Part shown: positions 43,801 to 51,222 of the stretch, piece by piece
Layout: the number at the start of each line of letters is the position of its first letter
Numbering within the stretch: the first letter of the stretch is position 1
Position numbers and translations under genes: made by a program
Origin: Ignavibacteriales bacterium
Lineage (GTDB): Bacteria > Bacteroidota > Ignavibacteria > Ignavibacteriales > Melioribacteraceae
Assembly (NCBI GenBank): GCA_021740915.1
Contig: JAIOYW010000014.1
Span: 96,840 to 160,839, forward strand
Direction: 5' to 3'
DNA: 64,000 bases
The notes under the pieces: model-generated
What the model saw: the letters and a program-made list of their open reading frames with translations, nothing else
What the model was told of the DNA's origin: nothing
Databases searched by the model: none

Positions 43801-44133
43801 CCACTCACAGTTATAGCCTTCATCCTCCATATCAATGCAGGGTTTTGTCACCTCAATTTCATCAAGGGTCTGAACAGTCTTCAGTTCGATATACCTTGCG
43901 CCGCAGAGCCATGAGGCAATAATGTTCTGAGAAAGCTGGGTGTGTGGTCCTGCAGCAACTCCGACAGGGGTTTCAAGCATTTGACCGTAGCGCCTCATCT
44001 GAAAATTGTCTGAGGCGTCAGGCTTGAAAAAATTTTCTTTATAAATACCGAAAATACTACCCTTTGTGGATTCTTCGTTAAATACCCACTGCGCTAACTT
44101 TCGGAAAGGTATCCTGTACAATTTATCGCTCAT
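40852..44133 (-). CDS. ygfK: YgfK-like Fe-S flavoprotein
   Basis: 1093 residues (E. coli YgfK 1032). The N-terminal part (about 1-430) is a TIM-barrel resembling dihydroorotate/dihydropyrimidine dehydrogenase, with LSTMHGCPPGEIE. About 455-530 is the GltD-type Fe-S segment (CIHAPCIEACAVDQ, CDHLCQTKC). About 545-860 binds FAD and NAD(P) (AIIGAGPSGLTCAYF; IIGGGLSAIDAARTA). The C-terminal part has CLYCDDVCNICVTVCPN (about 920) and CNECGNCSTFCPTSGAP (about 980). It is a multi-centre electron-transfer or ring-reducing enzyme. YgfK is required for anaerobic urate consumption in bacteria with the homologous cluster. It lies between the xdhC-like and xdhD-like genes. Confidence 0.92.
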   Translation of the reverse strand: MSDKLYRIPFRKLAQWVFNEESTKGSIFGIYKENFFKPDASDNFQMRRYGQMLETPVGVAAGPHTQLSQNIIASWLCGARYIELKTVQTLDEIEVTKPCIDMEDEGYNCEWSQELKINESFDEYLNAWVIIHALRHKYGWGNSSSGFIFNMSVGYDLKGILNPNVQWFLDKMTGCGEELEKKVRELAEFYPEADKIDIPDCISDNVTLSTMHGCPPGEIESICRYLIEKRKIHTTLKLNPTLLGQEFLREILNKKLGYDIIVPDEAFGHDLKYDDAKRIINDLRKSASVNNVEFGLKLTNTLESLNRTRWLPGSEKMVYTSGRALHPLSINLAWKLQEDFEGSLDISFSAGIDCFNAADTLACNIRPLTVCSDLLKPGGYLRIKQYLSEISSAVSLSGSSSLDGFIMSRGNETNLSSAGLINLRKYAGEVFENKYYNKSSFPYENIKTPRKLTEYDCIHAPCIEACAVDQNVPDYMYHTSRREYDEAYKAVLMNNPLPNMTGNVCDHLCQTKCTRMNYDNPLLIRGIKRFIAEKAGDSQKIQIRPASKRKAAIIGAGPSGLTCAYFLAAADVDVDLYESREYAGGMVAGQIPYFRLSDESITSDIGIIRSMGVRFYFGTRVDTQLFDQLRKKYDFIYIGIGAEKGKKLNIPWEDSADVLDQLNFLEKVRSGNAINIGKNIAIIGGGLSAIDAARTAIRIVGENGNVTMVYRRTKKEMPAGADEINAMLEEGVSLLELTAPVAIEETDGKRLALKCIKMKLGEAAPGERPKPEPVEGSEHELIFDTVITAIGQDIIPDFLPDTEIGNRKGSFETQISGVFAGGDAIRGADSLINAMGDGRKTALEIIARIGKPESFNNPTGEKITDRAAHQNKLAFRVFGKALPEIPVSGRKDFTLVHPALDEEAAVAEAERCLYCDDVCNICVTVCPNFANMSYEAETGELPVFTAKRSGEQITYSVTEKFRIEQKEQIITIAGFCNECGNCSTFCPTSGAPYKTKPHFHLTEESFNSEESGYFITGERLLYKENGAIHTLSVNGSEIRYYCKAASACFDAANFSISEITLLADGPESFSFRKAAEMYFLLKNAGKLTVLSGK

Positions 44134-44175
44134 ACAATAACCGGAAAAAGGTTTGATGATCGAATTTTCCTCTGT

Positions 44176-45156
44176 CTAATCATCTGCTTCAGTTTTCCTT
44201 ACGTTTTTCACACTGATTATTTCGGCTGCAATGCTGACTGCAATTTCTTCCGGAGTGTCAGCGCCTATTTCAATGCCTATGGGCGTATGAACTTTATCAA
44301 GCAGCGAAGCGTCAATGCCTTGTTCAATCAATGATCTGAATATACTCCTGATCTTTACCTTACTGCCCATCATCCCGATATACTTTACATTCTTACTGAT
44401 CACACTTTTAAGCGCAGCCATATCATTGTCATGCTCTGAAGTCACAATCACAACGTATGACCTTTCACTCTCAATTATGATGTTTCCGGCTTCGGAATAA
44501 GGCATCGTCAGTTTTCTGTCTGAAAAGGTATTCCGCTTCATAGTAAATAAATCTTTTCTTGCATCTATGGTTATGACATAAAAATCCTGAGTAGCCATAA
44601 CTTTAGAAACCGCGAGACCAACATGCCCGCCGCCAATGACATATACTGTATCCGGATATCCGTTCATTTCCGAGTAATACCAATCGCTGTCTGATTTATA
44701 CCTGAAAGAAATTAATCCATCGATTTTTGCAGATGAGGTGAAAACGATTCCTTTTGGATCAAGCGATAATACACCAGGTATAAGATTCGAGTAATGACTG
44801 ATTAATTCCGAAATAGGATTGAGGTCTTTTTCCGAGAGCGACCTGATTATCATTGTCTGAGTTCCACCGCATATTAGTCCGGATTCGTTGCCGGATGTTT
44901 TTTTGCTATGGACAAGTTTTTTAATAAAAGAGAAACCGGTTTGAGCTGAAAAATTTTCTTTTGCTTCTTCTATTAGGCGGTGTTCCATTATTCCGCCTCC
45001 GATCGTTCCCATTATCTCGCCGCTTTCCGAAAGCACCATCTTAAATCCAGCCCTTCCCGGGGAGGATTTGCCGGATTCAGCAACAATTAACAGAGCGGCT
45101 TTTAAGCCTGATCTGATGCATTCGGAAGCGAATTCCCATATATCAATTTCTTTCAT
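44176..45156 (-). CDS. xdhC: XdhC/CoxI-family molybdenum cofactor maturation protein
   Basis: 326 residues. An N-terminal XdhC_CoxI domain (ESGKSSPGRAGFKMVL, GTIGGGIMEHRLIEEA) is followed by CGGTQTMIIRSL and a C-terminal Rossmann domain (VYVIGGGHVGLAVSKVM, IGMMGSKVKIRSI, HTPIGIEIGADTPEEIAVSI). XdhC proteins bind molybdenum cofactor, guide its sulfuration and insert it into xanthine dehydrogenase-type enzymes. It is 6 bp downstream of xdhB and 42 bp upstream of ygfK, in one operon with two client enzymes. YqeB, the related protein of the selenium-type system, is shorter and less like this. Confidence 0.93.
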   Translation of the reverse strand: MKEIDIWEFASECIRSGLKAALLIVAESGKSSPGRAGFKMVLSESGEIMGTIGGGIMEHRLIEEAKENFSAQTGFSFIKKLVHSKKTSGNESGLICGGTQTMIIRSLSEKDLNPISELISHYSNLIPGVLSLDPKGIVFTSSAKIDGLISFRYKSDSDWYYSEMNGYPDTVYVIGGGHVGLAVSKVMATQDFYVITIDARKDLFTMKRNTFSDRKLTMPYSEAGNIIIESERSYVVIVTSEHDNDMAALKSVISKNVKYIGMMGSKVKIRSIFRSLIEQGIDASLLDKVHTPIGIEIGADTPEEIAVSIAAEIISVKNVRKTEADD

Positions 45157-45162
45157 ATAAGC

Positions 45163-47421
45163 CTAAATTTTATCATAAAGGGCTGTTAATACTTTTTCGG
45201 GTGTAAGAGGAGCGTCAATTCCGAAAACCTTTCCGGGTCTAAAAGCCTTCATGGCATTCATGATAGCGAAATATGCTCCAATCCCATACATTAATGGGGG
45301 TTCTCCAACTGCCTTTGACCGCAATGGCCCGAAATCGTTTTCCGATCCTTCCAGAAAAATCACCTGAATTTCTTTTGGTGCCGAATAGATATCGGGCACT
45401 TTGTATGTCGAAAGACTATTCGAGAGCAATCTTCCTTCAGGCGAGTGCACAACCTCTTCGAGGGTCAGCCAACCAATACCCTGCGTCAATGCGCCTTCAA
45501 TCTGTCCCCTGTCAATCAGTTCATCAAGGCTTTTCCCGGAATCATGCACAATCCTGACAGAATCGATTGAATATATTCCTCTGAGGCAGTCAAGTGAAAC
45601 AGTTGTTATTGCAGCGCCATAAACATGATAGGCAAACGGGTTTCCTGTATTTGTCTCTTTATCGAAATGCAGTCCCGGCGTAGCATAGAGAGCATGTGAA
45701 GAAAGGTTTATCCTCGACTGATAAGCCTTAAGAATAAGATCTTCCCATAGCAGTCCGGTTTTCTCGCCGCCCAGAAAAACTTCACCATCACGAATTTCGG
45801 GTTTTACCGCGGAAGAATATCCGGGAAGTCCGGAAGCAAAATCAAGCAGCCTCTGCCTGATGTTTTGCGCAGCGATAATAGCGGCATTGCCATTCAGATC
45901 GGCTCCACTGCTTGCGGCAGTGGCTGAAGTGTTAGCAATGCGTGTAGTGTTAGTGCTCTCAACGCGGACTTTATCTCTGTTTATTGAAAAAGTCTGCGAA
46001 ACAACCGTTTTTATCTTCTCATTCACACCCTGACCCATCTCGACCGCAGCCGTGCTGACTCCAACACTGCCATCCATATAAACGTGGACGAGTGCTCCAG
46101 CCTGGTTCAGGAATGTGTTTGTGAAGGAAATCCCGAAGCAGATAGGCATAACGGAGATGCCCTTTTTAATCAGGGTGCTGTTTCTGTTAAATTCCGCCGC
46201 TTCTGCTTTAAGTTCATTGTAATTGAATTTTTGTTCAGCATCATTCCAGCAATTTATCGCCTGGCAGTTCTTTGCCGCCTGTCCGTAATGAAAAATATCA
46301 CCCTCTTTGAGAAGATTTTTTCTCTGAATAACAGAAGGTTCGATTCCAAGTTCCTCTGCAGCTTTATATATAGCTGCTTCGATGACAAATTTTCCTTGCG
46401 GGCCGCCGAATCCTCTGAAAGCAGTGTTCGGAGGGAGATTAGTCCGGCAGCTGATTCCGGTCGCCTTAACATTGGGGATAAAGTAGCTGTTTGTGGCATG
46501 GAAAAGCGTTCTGTCCAAAATCGCGGGCGAAAGATCCGCAACAGCACCGGCATTTTGATAATAGACCGCCTCATAAGCAATCATCATTAAATTATCGTCT
46601 AAGCCGATCTTAAAATCAGAGGAATAGGGGTGTCGTTTGCCAGTCATTCGCAGGTCGTCTATCCGGCTTAAAATCAATTTAACCGGCTTTTTTAATTTAT
46701 AAGCGGCTAATGCAGCCATGACCGCCCAATGTGTCGCCTGATCTTCTTTCCCGCCAAAACCTCCCCCGAGTCTGAGTACATCGACTTCAACAAAATTCAT
46801 CGGGATATCCAATACCCGTGCAACAGTCTTTTGAACAGAAGTCGGGCTTTGAGTTGAAGAAATAAGTCTGATCCTTCCCCCCTCGCCTGGTATGGCAATG
46901 GCTCCCTGCGTTTCGAGGTAAAGATGTTCCTGTCCTCCCGAGTCAACTTTTCCTTCGAAAATATACCGGCATTCTCTCCATGCGGCATCGGTGCTGCCTC
47001 TTGAAAAAGTTCTGGGCGGCATTATTAGCTTTCCCTTAATAAATGCTTCGCGGGGATCGGTTATAATTTCCAGCTTTTCAAATCCGGCTTTAATTTTTTT
47101 TGCTGCAATTGCTGCATTCAGATATGTATCAGCAATTACCAGTGCGATAGGTTCTCCAATAAAATGAGTTTCCTTTTCCGCAAAAAGGGATTCATCGGGA
47201 ATTATTCCGCCAACCTGATTAACTCCGGGGATATCATCAGCAGTTAATACAGCCGCAACACCGCGGGATATCATTGCCGGACTAATATCTAAATTAACAA
47301 TCCGGGCATGTGCAATGGGAGAATCGAAAACCACGGCATACAGAGTGCCCTCCGGAGTATTTATGTCGTCAGCAAAAAGGGATTCACCCGTTACATGTTT
47401 TTCTAAATCGTTTTTTCTCAC
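45163..47421 (-). CDS. xdhB: Xanthine dehydrogenase-family molybdopterin-binding subunit
   Basis: 752 residues, the catalytic large subunit. Motifs: GGGFGGKEDQATHWAVMAAL near 213, RGFGGPQGKFVIE near 340, AVEMGQGVNEKIKTVV near 463, and the catalytic glutamate in SKAVGEPPLMYGIGAY near 715. GEPPL is the form seen in true xanthine dehydrogenases, unlike the GEIGL of the XdhD-like protein. It hydroxylates a purine, probably hypoxanthine or xanthine. The start is a GTG overlapping the small-subunit stop by 4 bp (GTGA). The symbol is used loosely because subunit letters differ between species. Confidence 0.92.
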   Translation of the reverse strand: MRKNDLEKHVTGESLFADDINTPEGTLYAVVFDSPIAHARIVNLDISPAMISRGVAAVLTADDIPGVNQVGGIIPDESLFAEKETHFIGEPIALVIADTYLNAAIAAKKIKAGFEKLEIITDPREAFIKGKLIMPPRTFSRGSTDAAWRECRYIFEGKVDSGGQEHLYLETQGAIAIPGEGGRIRLISSTQSPTSVQKTVARVLDIPMNFVEVDVLRLGGGFGGKEDQATHWAVMAALAAYKLKKPVKLILSRIDDLRMTGKRHPYSSDFKIGLDDNLMMIAYEAVYYQNAGAVADLSPAILDRTLFHATNSYFIPNVKATGISCRTNLPPNTAFRGFGGPQGKFVIEAAIYKAAEELGIEPSVIQRKNLLKEGDIFHYGQAAKNCQAINCWNDAEQKFNYNELKAEAAEFNRNSTLIKKGISVMPICFGISFTNTFLNQAGALVHVYMDGSVGVSTAAVEMGQGVNEKIKTVVSQTFSINRDKVRVESTNTTRIANTSATAASSGADLNGNAAIIAAQNIRQRLLDFASGLPGYSSAVKPEIRDGEVFLGGEKTGLLWEDLILKAYQSRINLSSHALYATPGLHFDKETNTGNPFAYHVYGAAITTVSLDCLRGIYSIDSVRIVHDSGKSLDELIDRGQIEGALTQGIGWLTLEEVVHSPEGRLLSNSLSTYKVPDIYSAPKEIQVIFLEGSENDFGPLRSKAVGEPPLMYGIGAYFAIMNAMKAFRPGKVFGIDAPLTPEKVLTALYDKI

Positions 47422-48833
47422 AACAGTGCTTCCTCTTTGATGATTTCAGGAAACATTGATATAAAATGGGCTTTACACAACTGATTGAGTAGAAGCCTTT
47501 TATACTCACCGGAACCTCTCACATCGCTGATTGGTAAAATTTCTGTTTGCATTATCCCGAGAGTATTTGAAAGTGTCTCATAACTGATCGCTTTTCCAGC
47601 CAGAAATTCTGAAGATTTTGAGAGAAACAAAGGCACTGGTGAAACACCGCCGGCAGATATGCGGGCATTTGTTATAACTCCCTCACTATACTCAAAAAAA
47701 GCAGCGCTGTTTACGCTCGCAATATCAAGATGGCTTCTTTTTGATACTTTCTCAAAATTGAAAGCATATTTTCCTGTCGGTATATAAAAACCAATATACT
47801 CAAGATACTCTCCCTTTTCGATTTTAAGGGTTTTATAACCTGTATAAAGTTCTTTTAGCGGAAGTGTTCTTTTTTTCGTGCCGGAATTCAACTCAACCCA
47901 TGCATCAAGGGCAAGGAATATTATCGTAGTATCACCAATTGGTGAAGCGTTTACGATATTTCCGCCTATCGTAGCGCTGTTCCTTATAGGCAGTGATGCG
48001 ATGAGTCGAAAATATTTTTCAATTTCAGGGAAAAGACTGTGGAGGAGCGGCGAACTGTTCATTGCTTCGAATGTTGTGCCGCCGCCGATGCGGCAGATTC
48101 CGCCCTCTGAGTCGATCGTTTCGGGAATGTGTCCTTTAAGGAACTCAGTCCGAATTTCCCTTAGCTTTCCGGGCTGCTGAACGTAGAGGTCAGTGCCTCC
48201 TCCAATAAATTTATCAGTCTCCGCTCGAACTCTTTGAGGTTTTTCCTGTAATTCTGCCAGCCGGGCAGGTATGTCTTTGAAGTAACCTGGCAGGAGCCCC
48301 GTATTTATTAAACTTTCAATATCAGTTTTTCCGGAATAAGATTCGCTGTTAAAAATCTTAACAACTTTATCCGCAGCTCTTTTTATTGATGAGTATCCTG
48401 TGCATCGGCAAATATTCCCGCCAATCGAATCCAGCGCTTTATCTCTATCGGAACTCCCGCCACTGAGCAGGTAGCCGGTTAGAGAGACGATGAAGCCGGG
48501 AGTGCAGAAGCCACATTGAGAAGCGCCCTCCTCGATAAAAGCTTTCTGAACCGGGCTTATCTCTTCTGTCGATAAGCCTTCGATAGTAACAATGTGTTGT
48601 CCTTTGATGTTTCCCAGGGGAAGCAGACAAGAATTCACTGTCTTATACGTTAGTGTCCCGCCGGAATAAATTCCTGCAAGCACTGTGCATGCTCCGCAGT
48701 CACCTTCGCGGCAGCCGGTTTTCGTCCCTGTGAGCTTTCTGTCTTCCCTGATAAAATCGAGTAATGTAATCGTGGGATCAATCAGAGTCGAAATAAGGGC
48801 TGAGTTAAGGATAAAGTTAATATTTTCGGTCAT
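47418..48833 (-). CDS. xdhA: Xanthine dehydrogenase small subunit (2Fe-2S and FAD)
   Basis: 471 residues. Two [2Fe-2S] clusters lie in the first about 160 residues (CREGDCGACTVL and later QCGFCTPGF, ICRCTGYSS). The FAD-binding domain has FIGGGTDLYVQ (about 215), IGGGTTFEAMNSS and IRNSATIGGNIVNASPIGD. A CODH-type FAD C-terminal domain follows. It passes electrons from the molybdenum subunit to NAD+ or a carrier. First gene of the minus-strand operon xdhA-xdhB-xdhC-ygfK-xdhD, divergent from the phosphatase gene with 243 bp between. No strong ribosome-binding site at the ATG. Confidence 0.93.
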   Translation of the reverse strand: MTENINFILNSALISTLIDPTITLLDFIREDRKLTGTKTGCREGDCGACTVLAGIYSGGTLTYKTVNSCLLPLGNIKGQHIVTIEGLSTEEISPVQKAFIEEGASQCGFCTPGFIVSLTGYLLSGGSSDRDKALDSIGGNICRCTGYSSIKRAADKVVKIFNSESYSGKTDIESLINTGLLPGYFKDIPARLAELQEKPQRVRAETDKFIGGGTDLYVQQPGKLREIRTEFLKGHIPETIDSEGGICRIGGGTTFEAMNSSPLLHSLFPEIEKYFRLIASLPIRNSATIGGNIVNASPIGDTTIIFLALDAWVELNSGTKKRTLPLKELYTGYKTLKIEKGEYLEYIGFYIPTGKYAFNFEKVSKRSHLDIASVNSAAFFEYSEGVITNARISAGGVSPVPLFLSKSSEFLAGKAISYETLSNTLGIMQTEILPISDVRGSGEYKRLLLNQLCKAHFISMFPEIIKEEALL

Positions 48834-48848
48834 TCAGCAAACATTCTT

Positions 48849-48864
48849 TTGTATAAAAATACAA
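48849..48864. promoter_or_regulatory. TTGTAT-AAAA-ATACAA palindrome upstream of xdhA
   Basis: A perfect 6-bp inverted repeat with a 4-bp spacer, 16 bp in all, located 15 bp from the xdhA ATG inside the divergent promoter region. Possible operator; no matching regulator family identified. Confidence 0.35.
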
Positions 48865-49076
48865 TTTATCCCGATAATATTGAAGAAAAAAACATCCGCC
48901 AACAGTTCGGAAAATTTCTTCTGATCGATCAAGGAATTTTATACTGGATTTTTCACCCGGTTTCTAAGGTTACAAAGCCGGTTTTTAGTCTATTCACCAT
49001 CCCCCCTTTGTTACAGCAGCATATATTTACTTATTTTAAAGAATAAATTATCATCATATTGGATTAATGATTTTAG

Positions 49077-50168
49077 ATGGAAAAAGAATCCCGCGGAAAG
49101 AAATTCATTCACACAGTCAAGGGCGACCTGAATAGTAATTCATTCAGGGATGAATTGGATAAGGAACTGTTCGATATAAAAGAGTATTATTTATCAGAAG
49201 AGCAGAAACTGCGATACCGGGCATTCGGTGGTTTTAAAAAGGCAATATATCTGACTGGCTGGTCACTTGAGGCATTATTCTATAAACTTAGTTCATTCCG
49301 AAGGATAATTCTACTTATTGGCATTTTTTTAATTATTATAAGTAACCAGAAAGGTCAGACCATCAATGGTCAGAATGTAATAGGACTTATCTTTTTACTT
49401 TTTTTGCTTGTTCTGGAGATCAAAGACCGTCTGCTCTATTCGGATGAACTGAACATAGCAAAAAAGGTGCAAAGTTCCCTTTTGCCTGCGCAGGAACACA
49501 GACTTGGAAATTGGAATATCTGGCTTTACTCAAAGGCGGCAATTGAGGTGGGCGGTGATCTGATTGATATTCAGAACATTAATGAAAACAGCGCCCATAT
49601 CTCCCTTGGAGATGTCAGCGGAAAAGGGCTCGGTGCAGCGTTGCTTATGTCGAAACTCCAGGCAACAATCAGAGCATTACTGCCGTTATATAAGACACCT
49701 TCAGAACTTGTCAGCGCTGTTAATGATATTATCAAAAGAGATACGTCACCTGGAAATTTTGCTTCATTACTCCATTTCAAAATTAATTACGATTCTGGTG
49801 TTGCAGAATATGTAAATGCGGGACATAATCCGCCGATTATCATAAGAGGAGAAGAACTTACTGAGGAGGAGAAAGGCGACCTCGCTGTCGGACTGAAAAC
49901 AGGAGCTGAGTACTCCCTTAAACAGATTGATCTTTCGAAGGGCGGCACATTGGTATTATACAGCGATGGCGTTACGGAGACCTGCAACGAGGATATGAGG
50001 CTGTTCGGTCTTCCAAGATTTCTGGCGATTCTGAGGAAATATAAAGATCTTGATCCGAAGGACCTTTGTTCGAAGATTGTGTCAGGAATTGAAATCTATC
50101 GCGGTAAAGTTAATGCCAGCGATGATGTTTCAATCGCTATAATTAAATACTCAAAACCTAAAGTCTGA
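49077..50168 (+). CDS. SpoIIE/RsbU-type PP2C serine phosphatase with membrane anchor
   Basis: 363 residues. The N-terminal 75 residues are soluble, then two hydrophobic helices (IILLIGIFLIIIS; VIGLIFLLFLLVLEI) form a hairpin anchor. The C-terminal PP2C/SpoIIE domain starts near 135 (AKKVQSSLLPAQEHR) and has the metal aspartates in GGDLIDIQ, GDVSGKGLGAALLMS and YSDGVTE, plus NAGHNPP and ASDDVSIAII. Such phosphatases control partner-switching through anti-sigma-factor antagonists, but no STAS or kinase gene is adjacent. Divergent from xdhA; any functional link is unknown. Confidence 0.9.
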   Translation: MEKESRGKKFIHTVKGDLNSNSFRDELDKELFDIKEYYLSEEQKLRYRAFGGFKKAIYLTGWSLEALFYKLSSFRRIILLIGIFLIIISNQKGQTINGQNVIGLIFLLFLLVLEIKDRLLYSDELNIAKKVQSSLLPAQEHRLGNWNIWLYSKAAIEVGGDLIDIQNINENSAHISLGDVSGKGLGAALLMSKLQATIRALLPLYKTPSELVSAVNDIIKRDTSPGNFASLLHFKINYDSGVAEYVNAGHNPPIIIRGEELTEEEKGDLAVGLKTGAEYSLKQIDLSKGGTLVLYSDGVTETCNEDMRLFGLPRFLAILRKYKDLDPKDLCSKIVSGIEIYRGKVNASDDVSIAIIKYSKPKV

Positions 50169-50183
50169 TCAAAAACAATCTTT

Positions 50184-50229
50184 AATATTCAAACTTTCTG
50201 AGAATTCAGCCCCTGAGCAGTGAATATTA
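50184..50229. terminator. Inverted repeat between convergent genes, possible terminator
   Basis: TAATATTCA (50184-50192) is complementary to TGAATATTA (50221-50229), the right arm overlapping the stop of the outer-membrane protein gene. The stem is AT-only with a 28-nt loop, so it is weak as an intrinsic terminator. Confidence 0.35.
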
Positions 50230-50856
50230 TTTTGTGAATGAGTAACCAAGCCCTAAACCTAAAAAAGTCTGGAACCTATCCAGGTAATCGGAATAATACA
50301 AGCCGCTAATATCGGCATGCAGATTAGCGGGCAGAGTAATACGAAGTCCTGCTCCAAGAGAGTGAACAAAACGGCTTATTTTACGTGGTTTTATTATGGT
50401 TGTTTGACTATTATTTTCAATCATTCCGGAAAATTGGACTCTGATAGAACCAAGTTCTTCGTATAAGTTGCCAATGCCCGTCAGGAAATAAAACCGTAAT
50501 TTATTTTCCGGATAAGGGAAAAACCTGACTTCAATTGATGTGCGTCTGAGTATGGAGCCTGAACCTTCTGCGCCCTTGAACAATATTTCCGGAATATGAA
50601 AACCACTATCTTCATATCTCGCAAAACTAAATTTTGTATAGTGAAAAAGAGCACCTATCTGTAAATTTTCTGATAATTTATGCTCAATACCTATCCCGAA
50701 TGTTATTCCTTTATCCCAGTAAGCATTATTGCCATCTTCAGGAGAAGTATTATACAACGCCATCTCCTTTGGATCATATCCGGATAAAAATGTTACCGAA
50801 AACTGTGCGAAAGTTATAGCCGAATTCAATGTAATTATCAGGACAATTAATCTCAT
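50227..50856 (-). CDS. Outer-membrane beta-barrel protein
   Basis: 209 residues. A signal peptide (LIVLIITLNSAITFAQ) precedes about eight alternating beta strands such as ITFGIGIEHKLSENLQIGAL, SIEVRFFPYPENKLRFYFLTG and SLGAGLRITLPANLHADISG. It ends GLGLGYSFTK, with the usual terminal aromatic two residues from the end. This fits an OmpW/porin-family small barrel with no specific match. It converges with the phosphatase gene. Function unknown. Confidence 0.75.
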   Translation of the reverse strand: MRLIVLIITLNSAITFAQFSVTFLSGYDPKEMALYNTSPEDGNNAYWDKGITFGIGIEHKLSENLQIGALFHYTKFSFARYEDSGFHIPEILFKGAEGSGSILRRTSIEVRFFPYPENKLRFYFLTGIGNLYEELGSIRVQFSGMIENNSQTTIIKPRKISRFVHSLGAGLRITLPANLHADISGLYYSDYLDRFQTFLGLGLGYSFTK

Positions 50857-51222
50857 AGAATAACCTCCAGACCGAGTTTACGACTTTATTTATTAATATA
50901 AACTTTTTGAGTCATAAAATTAACACTATCACAAAATCATCACAAATTTGGGCAGCAGCTTATCGGCTGGATATCTTATGAGGAGATCAGTGCAAATATT
51001 TTTGTTTTATCTGGTTTCTGAATCCCAATACACCGGCAGATAAAGCATAATAATAAAAATGACAAATTTTTCAGATCAGTTTTAAACGGTTAAGTCCTAA
51101 TTAAGAAATACTTCACCGGATCAATCCAGAGATTCATCGATAAAAATTGTGTGTCGATCGAAAAAATCAAAATTTACACACAGGTGTGGATATTTTAATA
51201 ATGTATTAAAAGGAACACTATT
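50857..51222. other. Intergenic promoter region between divergent barrel and secreted-protein genes
   Basis: 366 bp without a gene. A CACAC-AG-GTGTG palindrome lies at 51177-51188, with GTGTGT about 30 bp before it, just upstream of the AAAGGA ribosome-binding site of the 51223 gene. The motif could bind a regulator. Confidence 0.5.
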
